From: Erysipelothrix sp.
GTDB taxonomy: Bacteria; Bacillota_I; Bacilli_A; Erysipelotrichales; Erysipelotrichaceae
Direction: 5' to 3'
Length of the DNA: 13,847 bases
NCBI GenBank assembly: GCA_012511085.1
Contig: JAAZGU010000069.1
Span: 1-13,847, forward strand
Notes under the pieces: model-generated
What the model was told of the DNA's origin: nothing
The model's database searches: none
Seen by the model: only the letters and a program-made list of their open reading frames with translations
Shown: one piece after another, positions 6,951-12,628 of the stretch
Layout: each line of letters opens with the position of its first letter
Numbering within the stretch: position 1 is the first letter of the stretch
Translations under genes and position numbers: made by a program

Positions 6951-7709
6951 ATGAGTAATAAAGCAATTTCACTTTTGGTTGTGGATGATGACATTCTTAT
7001 TTGTGAGCAATTACAAGAATATTTAGAATATCATGAACTTGTAAAATCAATTCAAATCGCTCACAACGGTCTTGAAGGTTTAAGAAAACTCAGAGATCAT
7101 CAACCTGATGTGATTTTGCTTGATTTAATCATGCCACATGTTGATGGATTAGGCTTTCTAGAACAAGCCTTAAAAGAAGATTTATTAAAAGACTCCAAGG
7201 TCATTGTCACAAGCGAACTGTCACAAGACAGCATTGTACAATACGCCATTCAACTTGGAGCAAGTTTCTACATGTTGAAACCCTATCAAATGGATGTCTT
7301 GATGGATCGCATCCAAATCATTGTGAACGATCCAAACATTGGCAGCAGTCCCATTATTGATGCAGCTGATAACAACGTCTACATCGTTAAAAACTTAATT
7401 GATAGCGGCTTGCCCGTCCATACCTTAGGATACCGATATTTTTACCACGCGTTAGCGCATTTGGTTAAACAGAAAAGTGATGTCTTTTCAATCACAAAAT
7501 CCATTTATCCACTTGTCGCAAAAGAATTTAAAACATCAAGCGCTAACGTTGATAAAGCCATGCGACATTCCATTTCCTTAGCATATAGTCAAAATAATGA
7601 TAGTCTGAAACTCTTCCTTGAAGCAATGAACTATAAAGATCCCAATAAAAAGCCTTCAAATTCAGAGTACATCAGCTTAATATTGGAGAGAATCAGACAC
7701 TCCTATTGA
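6951..7709 (+). CDS. Spo0A-type response regulator
   Basis: A 252-aa two-domain response regulator. The receiver domain (about 5-125) has the acidic pair Asp12/Asp13, phosphoacceptor Asp58 (VILLDLIMPHVDG), Thr87 and Lys110. The C-terminal domain (about 143-252) matches the Spo0A DNA-binding domain, which is nearly exclusive to this regulator: SITKSIYPLVAKEF, the recognition helix SSANVDKAMRH with the Arg-His pair of Spo0A kept, and NSEYISLILERIR. Length is close to Bacillus Spo0A (267 aa). The start ATG has AAAGGAGG at 6936-6943 with 7-nt spacing; the frame is open upstream inside the DUF1667 gene but lacks a better start. It is 37 bases behind that gene and ends at the operon terminator. Finding it in a glycerol operon instead of its usual place by spoIVB is odd. 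It may be the organism's Spo0A or a dedicated paralogue. Confidence 0.87.
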   Translation: MSNKAISLLVVDDDILICEQLQEYLEYHELVKSIQIAHNGLEGLRKLRDHQPDVILLDLIMPHVDGLGFLEQALKEDLLKDSKVIVTSELSQDSIVQYAIQLGASFYMLKPYQMDVLMDRIQIIVNDPNIGSSPIIDAADNNVYIVKNLIDSGLPVHTLGYRYFYHALAHLVKQKSDVFSITKSIYPLVAKEFKTSSANVDKAMRHSISLAYSQNNDSLKLFLEAMNYKDPNKKPSNSEYISLILERIRHSY

Positions 7710-7740
7710 TTAAGAGCTCCTAGCCAAAGCCCTTAATCAA
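7706..7740. repeat. Inverted repeat overlapping the regulator stop codon
   Basis: TTGATTAAG (7706-7714) and CTTAATCAA (7732-7740) form a 9-bp perfect stem around 17 nt. It includes the stop codon of the Spo0A-like gene and directly precedes the true terminator. It has no T-tract on the plus strand, so it is not itself a terminator; it could protect the 3' end of the message. Confidence 0.4.
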
Positions 7741-7774
7741 AAAACCATATCAGTAACATTGATATGGTTTTTTT
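7741..7774 (+). terminator. Terminator of the glycerol-3-phosphate oxidation operon
   Basis: 12-bp stem AAAACCATATCA / TGATATGGTTTT (7741-7752 with 7760-7771) with loop GTAACAT, followed by T residues to 7774. It ends the rightward operon 32 bases after the regulator gene. Confidence 0.88.
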
Positions 7775-7804
7775 AATTTTATAATATGCTACAAGATCAT
7801 TTTA

Positions 7805-7840
7805 CAAAACAAAAAAGATAGCCGTTTAACGGGCTATCTT
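7805..7840 (-). terminator. Terminator of the glycerol uptake/kinase operon
   Basis: 9-bp stem AAGATAGCC / GGCTATCTT (7815-7823 with 7832-7840), 8-nt loop, and on the minus strand a TTTTTTGTTTTG tail. It follows the glycerol kinase stop by 26 bases. The two convergent operons thus each have their own terminator. Confidence 0.9.
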
Positions 7841-7866
7841 CTTTATTGTTACAATGGATAACTTGA

Positions 7867-9363
7867 TTATTCAGGTTTGAAAGCTTGTGTCGCTTTAACT
7901 GCTTCTTGCCATCCTTTGTATAGTTTTTCTCTAACATCAGCATCAAGAGCTGGCTCAAAGCGTCTGTCGAGTTTCCAGTTATTGGTAACATCGTCTGTGC
8001 TTGTCCAGAATCCAACTGCTAATCCTGATAAGAATGCTGCACCTAGTGCGGTTGTTTCTTGAACGACTGGGCGATCAACTGGTACGCCTAGGATGTCGCT
8101 TTGGAATTGCATTAGGTAGTTGTTTGCTACTGCTCCACCGTCAACTTTTAGCTCAGCTAATTTGATTCCGGAGTCAATTTCCATTGCAGCTAGAACGTCG
8201 CGTGTTTGATATGCGATTGATTCTAATGCAGCACGGGTAACGTGAGCTTTTGTGCTTCCTCTTGTTAAACCAAGAATGGATCCGCGAGCTCTGTCATCCC
8301 AATATGGTGCACCTAGACCAACAAATGCTGGTACTAAGTATACGCCATCGGTTGCGTCAACACTTGTTGCTAATGCTTCAGATTCTGGAGCGGATGCAAC
8401 AAATTGTAGACCATCTCTTAACCATTGAATTACAGCACCTGTAATAAAGATTGAACCTTCGAGTGCGTATTCAACTTTGCCATCAAGGCCCCAAGCTAAG
8501 GTTGTTAATAAACCATTCTTACTTGGAATACCTTTTTCACCAGTGTTCATAAGCATGAATGAACCGGTTCCATAGGTGTTCTTAGCCATACCTGGTGCGA
8601 AGCAAGCTTGACCAAAGAGTGCAGCTTGTTGGTCACCAGCAATACCGGAAATTGGTACTTCATGACCGAAGAAGTGATAAGAAACAGTTTTGCCATAAAC
8701 ATGGCTTGAAGGTAGTACTTCTGGAAGCATGTTCGTTGGAACATTTAAGATTTCAAGAAGCTCTTCATCCCATTTCAGATCATAAATGTTGTACATTAAT
8801 GTACGGGAAGCGTTAGAATAGTCGGTTACGTGTGCAGCACCGCCACTTAACTTCCATACTAACCATGTGTCGATGGTTCCAAATAGCAAGTCGCCTTTTT
8901 CAGCTTTTGCACGGGCACCTTCAACGTGATCTAAGATCCATTTTACTTTTGTTCCTGAGAAATAAGCATCTACAACTAATCCTGTTTTGTCAACAAATAG
9001 TTGTTCTTTTCCTGCTGCTTTAATTTCGTCACAAATTGGAACGGTTTGACGTGATTGCCAAACGATAGCATTGTAGATTGGTAGTCCTGTGTTTTTGTCC
9101 CAAACAACGGTTGTTTCACGTTGGTTGGTAATACCAATACTAGCAATTTGTTCAGGTTTAATCTTTGTGCTGATTAACACATCGGATAAAACTGAAAGTA
9201 CACTTGTCCAAATTTCGTTTGCGTTGTGCTCAACCCAACCTGGTTTTGGAAAGATTTGTTCGAATTCTTTTTGAGCTACGCCAACAATATTTGTTTTTGA
9301 GTCAAAAATAATCGCGCGATTACTGGTTGTCCCAGCATCAATAGCTAATACATACTTTTCCAT
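7867..9363 (-). CDS. glpK: Glycerol kinase
   Basis: A 498-aa FGGY-family kinase of standard GlpK length. It converts glycerol and ATP to sn-glycerol-3-phosphate in the cytoplasm, trapping glycerol and supplying the dehydrogenase complex encoded convergently. The N-terminal phosphate-binding motif DAGTTSNR is at 9-16, substrate motifs NQRETTVVW near 80 and GAPYWD in the second domain, and the C-terminal ALGAAFLSGLAVGFW. His230 in SYHFFG lies at the site that HPr phosphorylates in Bacillus and Enterococcus GlpK, so activation by the phosphotransferase system is probably kept. The start has AGGAGGT 6 nt upstream. It is third in a leftward operon after two small membrane proteins, 36 bases behind the second, and is followed by its own terminator. 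Identity is essentially certain. Confidence 0.98.
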   Translation of the reverse strand: MEKYVLAIDAGTTSNRAIIFDSKTNIVGVAQKEFEQIFPKPGWVEHNANEIWTSVLSVLSDVLISTKIKPEQIASIGITNQRETTVVWDKNTGLPIYNAIVWQSRQTVPICDEIKAAGKEQLFVDKTGLVVDAYFSGTKVKWILDHVEGARAKAEKGDLLFGTIDTWLVWKLSGGAAHVTDYSNASRTLMYNIYDLKWDEELLEILNVPTNMLPEVLPSSHVYGKTVSYHFFGHEVPISGIAGDQQAALFGQACFAPGMAKNTYGTGSFMLMNTGEKGIPSKNGLLTTLAWGLDGKVEYALEGSIFITGAVIQWLRDGLQFVASAPESEALATSVDATDGVYLVPAFVGLGAPYWDDRARGSILGLTRGSTKAHVTRAALESIAYQTRDVLAAMEIDSGIKLAELKVDGGAVANNYLMQFQSDILGVPVDRPVVQETTALGAAFLSGLAVGFWTSTDDVTNNWKLDRRFEPALDADVREKLYKGWQEAVKATQAFKPE

Positions 9364-9399
9364 TATTACCTCCTGTAAGTAGTGTTAGTTTAATACTAA

Positions 9400-9744
9400 T
9401 TAAAATAAGAAGAATGATAAAATCAAGCCACCTAATGCGCCACCAACAAGTGCGGCTAATAGATTAGGTACTGCTTTTCCAAAATTTCCACCACGTACTA
9501 CGGATGCTACTAGTAAACCGATTCCAGCTGCAAACCCCATGTCAATCCATGCTGCGCCTTCGGCTCCTTGAATGATCATGCCTGCGCCATGGTTAATTGC
9601 CCATGTTGTACCAACGATGAATAATGCTGCCATCCAGCCACCGAATGTACCAAAATTGTCAACTAGTTTTCCCCACATTAAGCGAATTAAGAATGGGAAG
9701 AGAAATCCACCAGCAATGGTTGCTACCATATGTTGTACTGTCAT
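9400..9744 (-). CDS. Small membrane protein, putative glycerol transporter subunit (second of a pair)
   Basis: A 114-aa very hydrophobic protein with three likely membrane helices (about 3-24, 35-58 and 66-112, the last region possibly two helices). It is clearly paralogous to the protein encoded just upstream: both share FGGWMAA/IGGWLAA, I-x-G-x-x-W-x-INH-x-x-G-x-I, an (I/V)DMG motif and a glycine-rich last helix. The gene starts 2 nt after the stop of its partner, with GGAGG inside the partner's last codons, so equal coupled synthesis and a heteromer are likely. Glycerol kinase follows. No GlpF aquaporin (NPA motifs) is seen, so this pair probably does glycerol uptake. I recall a Listeria-type family called the Lin0368 putative glycerol transporter subunit; the assignment to it is from memory. 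Confidence 0.72.
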   Translation of the reverse strand: MTVQHMVATIAGGFLFPFLIRLMWGKLVDNFGTFGGWMAALFIVGTTWAINHGAGMIIQGAEGAAWIDMGFAAGIGLLVASVVRGGNFGKAVPNLLAALVGGALGGLILSFFLF

Positions 9745-9746
9745 GA

Positions 9747-10106
9747 TTAATTTCCTCCTTCCATGTGCTCTTCGACTTTAGCTGCGACAATTCCTCCAAG
9801 AATTGCACCAACTGCAACTAAGCCAAGCGTAGGCATAGCGGCCATAAAACCTTCCATTTTGCCTGGTCCAAATGTATCACGGAATAATCCAACAAAACCA
9901 ATACCTAACCCCATGTCTACAAAACCGGAGTCTGCATCGTGATGGATTAAACCTAAGAAGTGGTTGATAAACCACATTGGTCCGATGATTGCAAATGCTG
10001 CTAACCATCCACCGATAATTCCCCACTCGCCAGCAAATTCGCCCCAAACGGACATTACGATCATACCAGCGATGGCATATCCTAGAACAGCTCTAAGAAA
10101 CTTCAT
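9747..10106 (-). CDS. Small membrane protein, putative glycerol transporter subunit (Lin0368-like, first of a pair)
   Basis: A 119-aa integral membrane protein, first gene of the uptake operon. Hydrophobic helices span about 5-20, 28-52 and 62-78, with a glycine-rich hydrophobic helix at 90-108 and a charged tail KVEEHMEGGN. The hallmark segment is GGWLAAFAIIGPMWFINHFLGLI followed by HHDADSGFVDMG; the histidines and aspartates there could line a polar path. It is a paralogue of the next protein. Resemblance to the Lin0368 family of putative glycerol transporter subunits is my recollection, and context with glycerol kinase supports it. Start ATG has GGAAGGA about 9 nt upstream. The transport mechanism (channel or carrier) cannot be judged from sequence. 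Confidence 0.75.
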   Translation of the reverse strand: MKFLRAVLGYAIAGMIVMSVWGEFAGEWGIIGGWLAAFAIIGPMWFINHFLGLIHHDADSGFVDMGLGIGFVGLFRDTFGPGKMEGFMAAMPTLGLVAVGAILGGIVAAKVEEHMEGGN

Positions 10107-10158
10107 AAATAATATTCCTTCCTTTCTTTAGTGTGTTCCACTAATTATATATGATGAT

Positions 10159-10221
10159 CTTTGTTTGTTATGATCCCTATTAAGAATCTTCTCCTACATG
10201 ACGTGGTGATAACAAACAAAG
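10159..10221 (-). ncRNA. Long stem-loop in the uptake operon leader
   Basis: CTTTGTTTGTTA (10159-10170) is the exact reverse complement of TAACAAACAAAG (10210-10221), a 12-bp perfect stem extendable by one pair, enclosing 39 nt. It lies within the predicted 5' untranslated leader of the transporter-glpK message. No T-tract follows, so it is not a terminator, and it does not cover the ribosome binding site. It could be a ligand- or protein-binding leader element; it matches no riboswitch class I know. Confidence 0.5.
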
Positions 10222-10238
10222 TTCAATCCTGGGTAATA

Positions 10239-10260
10239 GTACGTTAGTTCTCTAACATAC
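10239..10260 (-). ncRNA. 5'-terminal hairpin of the uptake operon leader
   Basis: On the minus strand GTATGTTAG-AGAA-CTAACGTAC gives a 9-bp stem with one wobble pair and a 4-nt loop. It begins within a few nucleotides of the predicted transcription start, so it would cap the 5' end of the message, stabilising it or binding a regulator. Confidence 0.5.
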
Positions 10261-10268
10261 CTATTTGC

Positions 10269-10298
10269 ATTATACTATGAAAGCGCTTAGAATGCATC
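10269..10298 (-). promoter_or_regulatory. Promoter of the glycerol uptake/kinase operon
   Basis: A perfect -10 TATAAT lies on the minus strand at 10269-10274. With 17-bp spacing the -35 is ATGCAT (10292-10297), a poor match to TTGACA; 16 or 18 bp gives nothing better. Predicted start is near 10262, giving a leader of about 155 nt. The weak -35 suggests dependence on an activator, and tandem 0A-like boxes lie just upstream. Confidence 0.7.
10278..10291. promoter_or_regulatory. cre site (CcpA) in the glpK operon promoter
   Basis: TGAAAGCGCTTAGA matches the cre core TGNAANCGNNNNCA with one mismatch (GA for the final CA) and has the ideal AAGCGCTT centre. It fills the spacer between -35 and -10, so CcpA would block the promoter when preferred sugars are present. 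Confidence 0.75.
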
Positions 10299-10306
10299 CC
10301 CCCACC

Positions 10307-10325
10307 CTCGACAAAATTCGACTTT
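10307..10325 (-). promoter_or_regulatory. Tandem 0A-like boxes (Spo0A binding)
   Basis: On the minus strand two boxes, AAAGTCGAA (10325-10317) and TTTGTCGAG (10315-10307), lie head to tail, 10 bp start to start. Each matches the core 0A box TGTCGAA at 6 of 7 positions; the second matches the longer TTTGTCGAA at 8 of 9. One-turn tandem spacing is how Spo0A dimers bind DNA. They occupy roughly -45 to -63 relative to the predicted start. Confidence 0.55.
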
Positions 10326-10422
10326 CACGTAATTTTCACATTATTCTGCGTTTTTTGGTAACGTTGTTATTTAAGCAATTATTTTCACAATTTTTATACC
10401 AAATTAACAAAAAACAACACCG
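10326..10422. other. AT-rich intergenic stretch between IS and glp promoter
   Basis: I see no gene here. It contains two direct repeats beginning TTTCAC 11 bp apart (10323-10333 and 10334-10344) and a third TTTCACAA at 10384. There is also a distant inverted pair TTTGGTA (near 10354) / TACCAAA (near 10397). At its end the left half of the broken terminator hairpin (AACAACAC) abuts the insertion sequence. Confidence 0.4.
10420..10422. repeat. Target site duplication, left copy (CCG)
   Basis: CCG directly precedes the first TGATATG of the insertion sequence and is matched by CCG at 12242-12244 on the other side. A 3-bp duplication is normal for the IS150 group. Confidence 0.6.
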
Positions 10423-10427
10423 TGATA

Positions 10428-10452
10428 TGATATGACCCCTGTCAAGTAGACA
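10428..10452. repeat. IS terminal inverted repeat, left
   Basis: Begins TGATATGACCCC and ends AAGTAGACA; 20 of 25 positions match the inverted right end. An extra TGATA precedes it at 10423-10427, making a 5-bp tandem duplication at this terminus only. Confidence 0.75.
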
Positions 10453-10507
10453 GGCTAAATATCTAAAACTTAGAGATGATTTATCGTATTGATAGATCAT
10501 CTTTTCT

Positions 10508-11413
10508 TTATGCTTGAATTTGAATGCTTTGTTTTGATTTAATGCTAGCCCAGTAGGCTTGGATTTTTTTATTAATCGGTATCGGATAAACCATGGGTTG
10601 ATTACTAGATAAAGCTTGTGTTCGAACGATTAAAGGGGCTTGGTTCTGTAATCTTTTCTGTAAACGAACATGATTGTAGAAGTGGATATATTGATCGATA
10701 GCTTGTTTTAAAGCGTTGTAGGTCTCATAGGAATTTAAATAATACATTTCAGATTTGATGATGCCCCAGAAACCCTCAATCGGACCATTGTCAATACAGT
10801 GACCAGTCCGTGACATACTTTGAAGCATTCCTTGTTGAGAGAGTTTATGTTTAAACATACTATTTGTGTATTGAAACCCTCGATCACTATGAACAATGGG
10901 ACGTGCTTCTGGATTAGCTTTAAAGGCATCCTCAAACGTTTGAAACACAAGCTCATTATTATTTCTAGGACTAACCTTATAAGCTACGATGCTTGAATCA
11001 TAGAGATTGATGATGGCACTTAAATAGAGTTTTCTTGTGGTTCCTTTAATCCTAAATTCAGTCACATCCGTTAACCACTTTTCATTGGGCTTTGATGCGC
11101 TGAAATCTCTAGCGATTAAATTCTCAGCTGTGACTTGAGGGGTTACCTTTTTATGGTGTTTTGGCTTTACACGAATCTTCGCTTTAATATTGAGTAAACG
11201 CATTAATCGGTAAATACGCTTGTGATTATAATTGAAATGATTAAGAGTGTTTATCCATTGTGTCATTCGACGATAACCCAGGATATGGCCAAAGCGCTCA
11301 TCATAATCTAAGATAAGATTCACTAATTGATGATTTTCAAGCTCGGCGGCAGTCATTTTACGATTAATCCGCTTATAGTAGCTGCTACGAGCGATTTCTA
11401 ATACCTTACACAT
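10508..11413 (-). CDS. IS3-family transposase OrfB (DDE integrase core)
   Basis: A 301-aa frame from ATG; in the element it is mostly produced as an OrfAB fusion. The N-terminal HTH_21 region (LVNLILDYDERFGHILGYRRM, 30-50) is followed by the rve integrase core with Asp116 (LTDVTEF), Asp177 (VHSDRGFQYT) and Glu213 (GPIEGFWG). Asp177 to Glu213 leaves the canonical 35 residues of the DD(35)E triad. It catalyses cleavage and strand transfer of the element ends. The open frame extends upstream of the ATG back to the slippery heptamer at 11518-11524, reading continuously through ...QELHKEYGWSISW. A -1 shift therefore gives a 554-residue fusion transposase. The triad is complete, so activity is plausible. 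Confidence 0.93.
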   Translation of the reverse strand: MCKVLEIARSSYYKRINRKMTAAELENHQLVNLILDYDERFGHILGYRRMTQWINTLNHFNYNHKRIYRLMRLLNIKAKIRVKPKHHKKVTPQVTAENLIARDFSASKPNEKWLTDVTEFRIKGTTRKLYLSAIINLYDSSIVAYKVSPRNNNELVFQTFEDAFKANPEARPIVHSDRGFQYTNSMFKHKLSQQGMLQSMSRTGHCIDNGPIEGFWGIIKSEMYYLNSYETYNALKQAIDQYIHFYNHVRLQKRLQNQAPLIVRTQALSSNQPMVYPIPINKKIQAYWASIKSKQSIQIQA

Positions 11414-11457
11414 CCAAGATATGCTCCAGCCATACTCTTTGTGAAGCTCTTGAATCG

Positions 11458-12171
11458 CTAGGTATTTCGCTTCTTGTTTTGAGCGGGAGAATATCGCCTC
11501 CTTTCGACTTCCTTGAGCTTTTTTAAGACAATATTCTCTCTTTCTTTGAGTTCTAGTTCTCTTTCAAGCTGCTTGACTTTACGCTCTAACTTCTCAACTT
11601 CACTAAGTATCGATTCTACTTTTGCTTTACCACTTCGATCAAGTAAACCTTCTTCACCGTATTGATGATACTGCTTTACCCATTGATATACTTGAGCGTA
11701 GGATACGTCATATAATTCTGCCGTACCCTTATAATCGTTATCTTTTTCAATACAGTATTTAACGATTTCAAGCCGTTCATCCAGTGTGGTCTTTCTGCCT
11801 TTTTTCATATAGACATCTCCCTTTGGATTATAATCCTCTAGCACTTCATGTCTATTATACTTTTGAACCCAACCAATTAATACTGATTCAGAAGTTAAAC
11901 CATATTTAAATGCAATGCTTTCGAAACTTGCTTGACCACTTAAATATTCTTGGATGGCGGCTTCTTTTAAGGTTTTTGAATAAAATTTATGCCTAGACTT
12001 TTCTAAAAATGCTTTACTTCCATTCACTTCGTACTGCTTTACCCATTTATGAATTGAACTACGATTAAGTGATAATTCGTTCGCTAAATGAGGCGCTGAT
12101 TTCTTTCCTGATAAATAGTCTTCAACGGCTTTCATTTTTACTTCTGATGAATACTTTGGTTTTCTTCCCAT
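11458..12171 (-). CDS. IS3-family OrfA, multi-HTH DNA-binding protein
   Basis: A 237-aa protein with three successive helix-turn-helix modules (about 8-48, 65-106 and 127-170). Each ends in a W-V-K/Q-x-Y motif (HKWVKQY, IGWVQKY, YQWVKQY). A leucine-zipper-like coiled coil follows at 184-220. OrfA binds the element ends and multimerises through the zipper. It is longer than the common IS3-family OrfA (about 90-180 aa), reflecting module repetition. The end of the zipper is encoded by the slippery A-AAA-AAG (Leu216-Lys217-Lys218), where -1 slippage joins the OrfB frame. Without the shift, 19 basic residues follow to TAG. The start ATG has GGGAG about 8 nt upstream. Confidence 0.88.
   Translation of the reverse strand: MGRKPKYSSEVKMKAVEDYLSGKKSAPHLANELSLNRSSIHKWVKQYEVNGSKAFLEKSRHKFYSKTLKEAAIQEYLSGQASFESIAFKYGLTSESVLIGWVQKYNRHEVLEDYNPKGDVYMKKGRKTTLDERLEIVKYCIEKDNDYKGTAELYDVSYAQVYQWVKQYHQYGEEGLLDRSGKAKVESILSEVEKLERKVKQLERELELKERENIVLKKLKEVERRRYSPAQNKKRNT
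11518..11524 (-). other. Programmed -1 frameshift site
   Basis: A_AAA_AAG in the zero frame (codons TTA-AAA-AAG), the classic slippery heptamer of the IS150 group. After slippage the frame reads AAA-AAA-GCT and stays open into OrfB. A purine-rich GAGAG lies upstream and AGGAGG downstream; which stimulates slippage is not evident. Confidence 0.82.
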
Positions 12172-12216
12172 AAGAAAAGCTCCCTTCTTGGTAGTTACGC
12201 TTTTATTTATTTACGT

Positions 12217-12241
12217 TGTCTACTTTGAAGGGAGCATATCA
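12217..12241. repeat. IS terminal inverted repeat, right
   Basis: Read on the minus strand it begins TGATATGCTCCC and ends AAGTAGACA, matching the left repeat at 20 of 25 positions. It carries no TGATA duplication. Confidence 0.78.
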
Positions 12242-12244
12242 CCG
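12242..12244. repeat. Target site duplication, right copy (CCG)
   Basis: CCG follows the right end of the element and repeats the CCG at 10420-10422. Joining the flanks through one CCG restores a hairpin centred on the insertion point. Confidence 0.6.
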
Positions 12245-12255
12245 ACGTATTGTTT

Positions 12256-12582
12256 TTAATCGATAATAAATTCATAATCATAGTGAATTTGATGTTGATC
12301 AAGATGGCGCTTGATACGATCTAACCCAGCCGGTGAAACAAACCGTGTTTCCAACACATCTGCTAATGTTTCAAAATCACTATCCAAGGATGCTAGAAAC
12401 TTTTGCGTGTTCGCTTGATCAAGAGAATACACAGCTTCACAATAATAACTATTGTAGGTAGTCATCACTATTTGCCCGCTGTTTTTAGAACGAAAGGACA
12501 AGGTATCCCCTTCTTGATACACCGCATCAAGCCGTTCTTGTTCAATTTCATCGACGACATACAGTCGTTTAATTTCCTTCAT
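12256..12582 (-). CDS. Hypothetical protein, about 108 aa, downstream of phosphate butyryltransferase
   Basis: I recognise no family. From the ATG at 12580-12582 it is a 108-aa acidic soluble protein (MKEIKRLYVVDEIEQERL...) with no membrane segment or cysteine pair. A strand-rich middle (GDTLSFRSKNSGQIVMTTYNSYY) and a helical C-terminal half (LDRIKRHLDQHQ) suggest a small mixed fold. The frame is open further to a TTG at 12643-12645 overlapping the butyryltransferase end, which would add 21 residues (129 aa). The ATG is preferred, with a weak GGTGA about 6 nt upstream. It is the last gene of the operon: the insertion sequence begins 12 bases after its stop and has separated it from its probable terminator. 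Confidence 0.65.
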   Translation of the reverse strand: MKEIKRLYVVDEIEQERLDAVYQEGDTLSFRSKNSGQIVMTTYNSYYCEAVYSLDQANTQKFLASLDSDFETLADVLETRFVSPAGLDRIKRHLDQHQIHYDYEFIID

Positions 12583-12628
12583 ATTATCACCGATATTGAT
12601 GATACCATATCCTGTTGCATTTGCATCC

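Larger units (their letters stand above)
10423..12241 (-). mobile_element. IS3-family (IS150-like) insertion sequence, apparently intact
   Basis: A 1.8-kb element with two overlapping genes on the minus strand, a -1 frameshift site, a complete DDE transposase and imperfect terminal inverted repeats. The repeats are 10428-10452 and 12217-12241; both start TGATATG, share CCCT and end AAGTAGACA. Counting from the first TGATATG at 10423 gives flanking CCG repeats. No stop or frameshift disrupts the reading frames, so the element may be recent or active. It stands 12 bases after the stop of the small gene at 12256 and about 150 bases ahead of the glpK-operon promoter, pointing toward it. Confidence 0.9.

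Noticed and set aside
7706..7740. 9-bp hairpin as a first terminator of the rightward operon
   Set aside because: It is followed by As and not Ts on the coding strand; the true terminator is the next hairpin at 7741-7774.
8595..9274. Several antisense open frames within glycerol kinase
   Set aside because: They mirror the codon pattern of a highly conserved kinase gene, have no ribosome binding sites and no recognisable protein features.
10428..10431. Second TGATATG as the left end of the IS
   Set aside because: The flanking bases (GATA versus CCGA) do not form a direct repeat, whereas counting from 10423 gives CCG on both sides.
10435..12230. IS as a decayed or truncated copy
   Set aside because: Both inverted repeats, the slippery site, the joined OrfAB frame and all three DDE residues are present.
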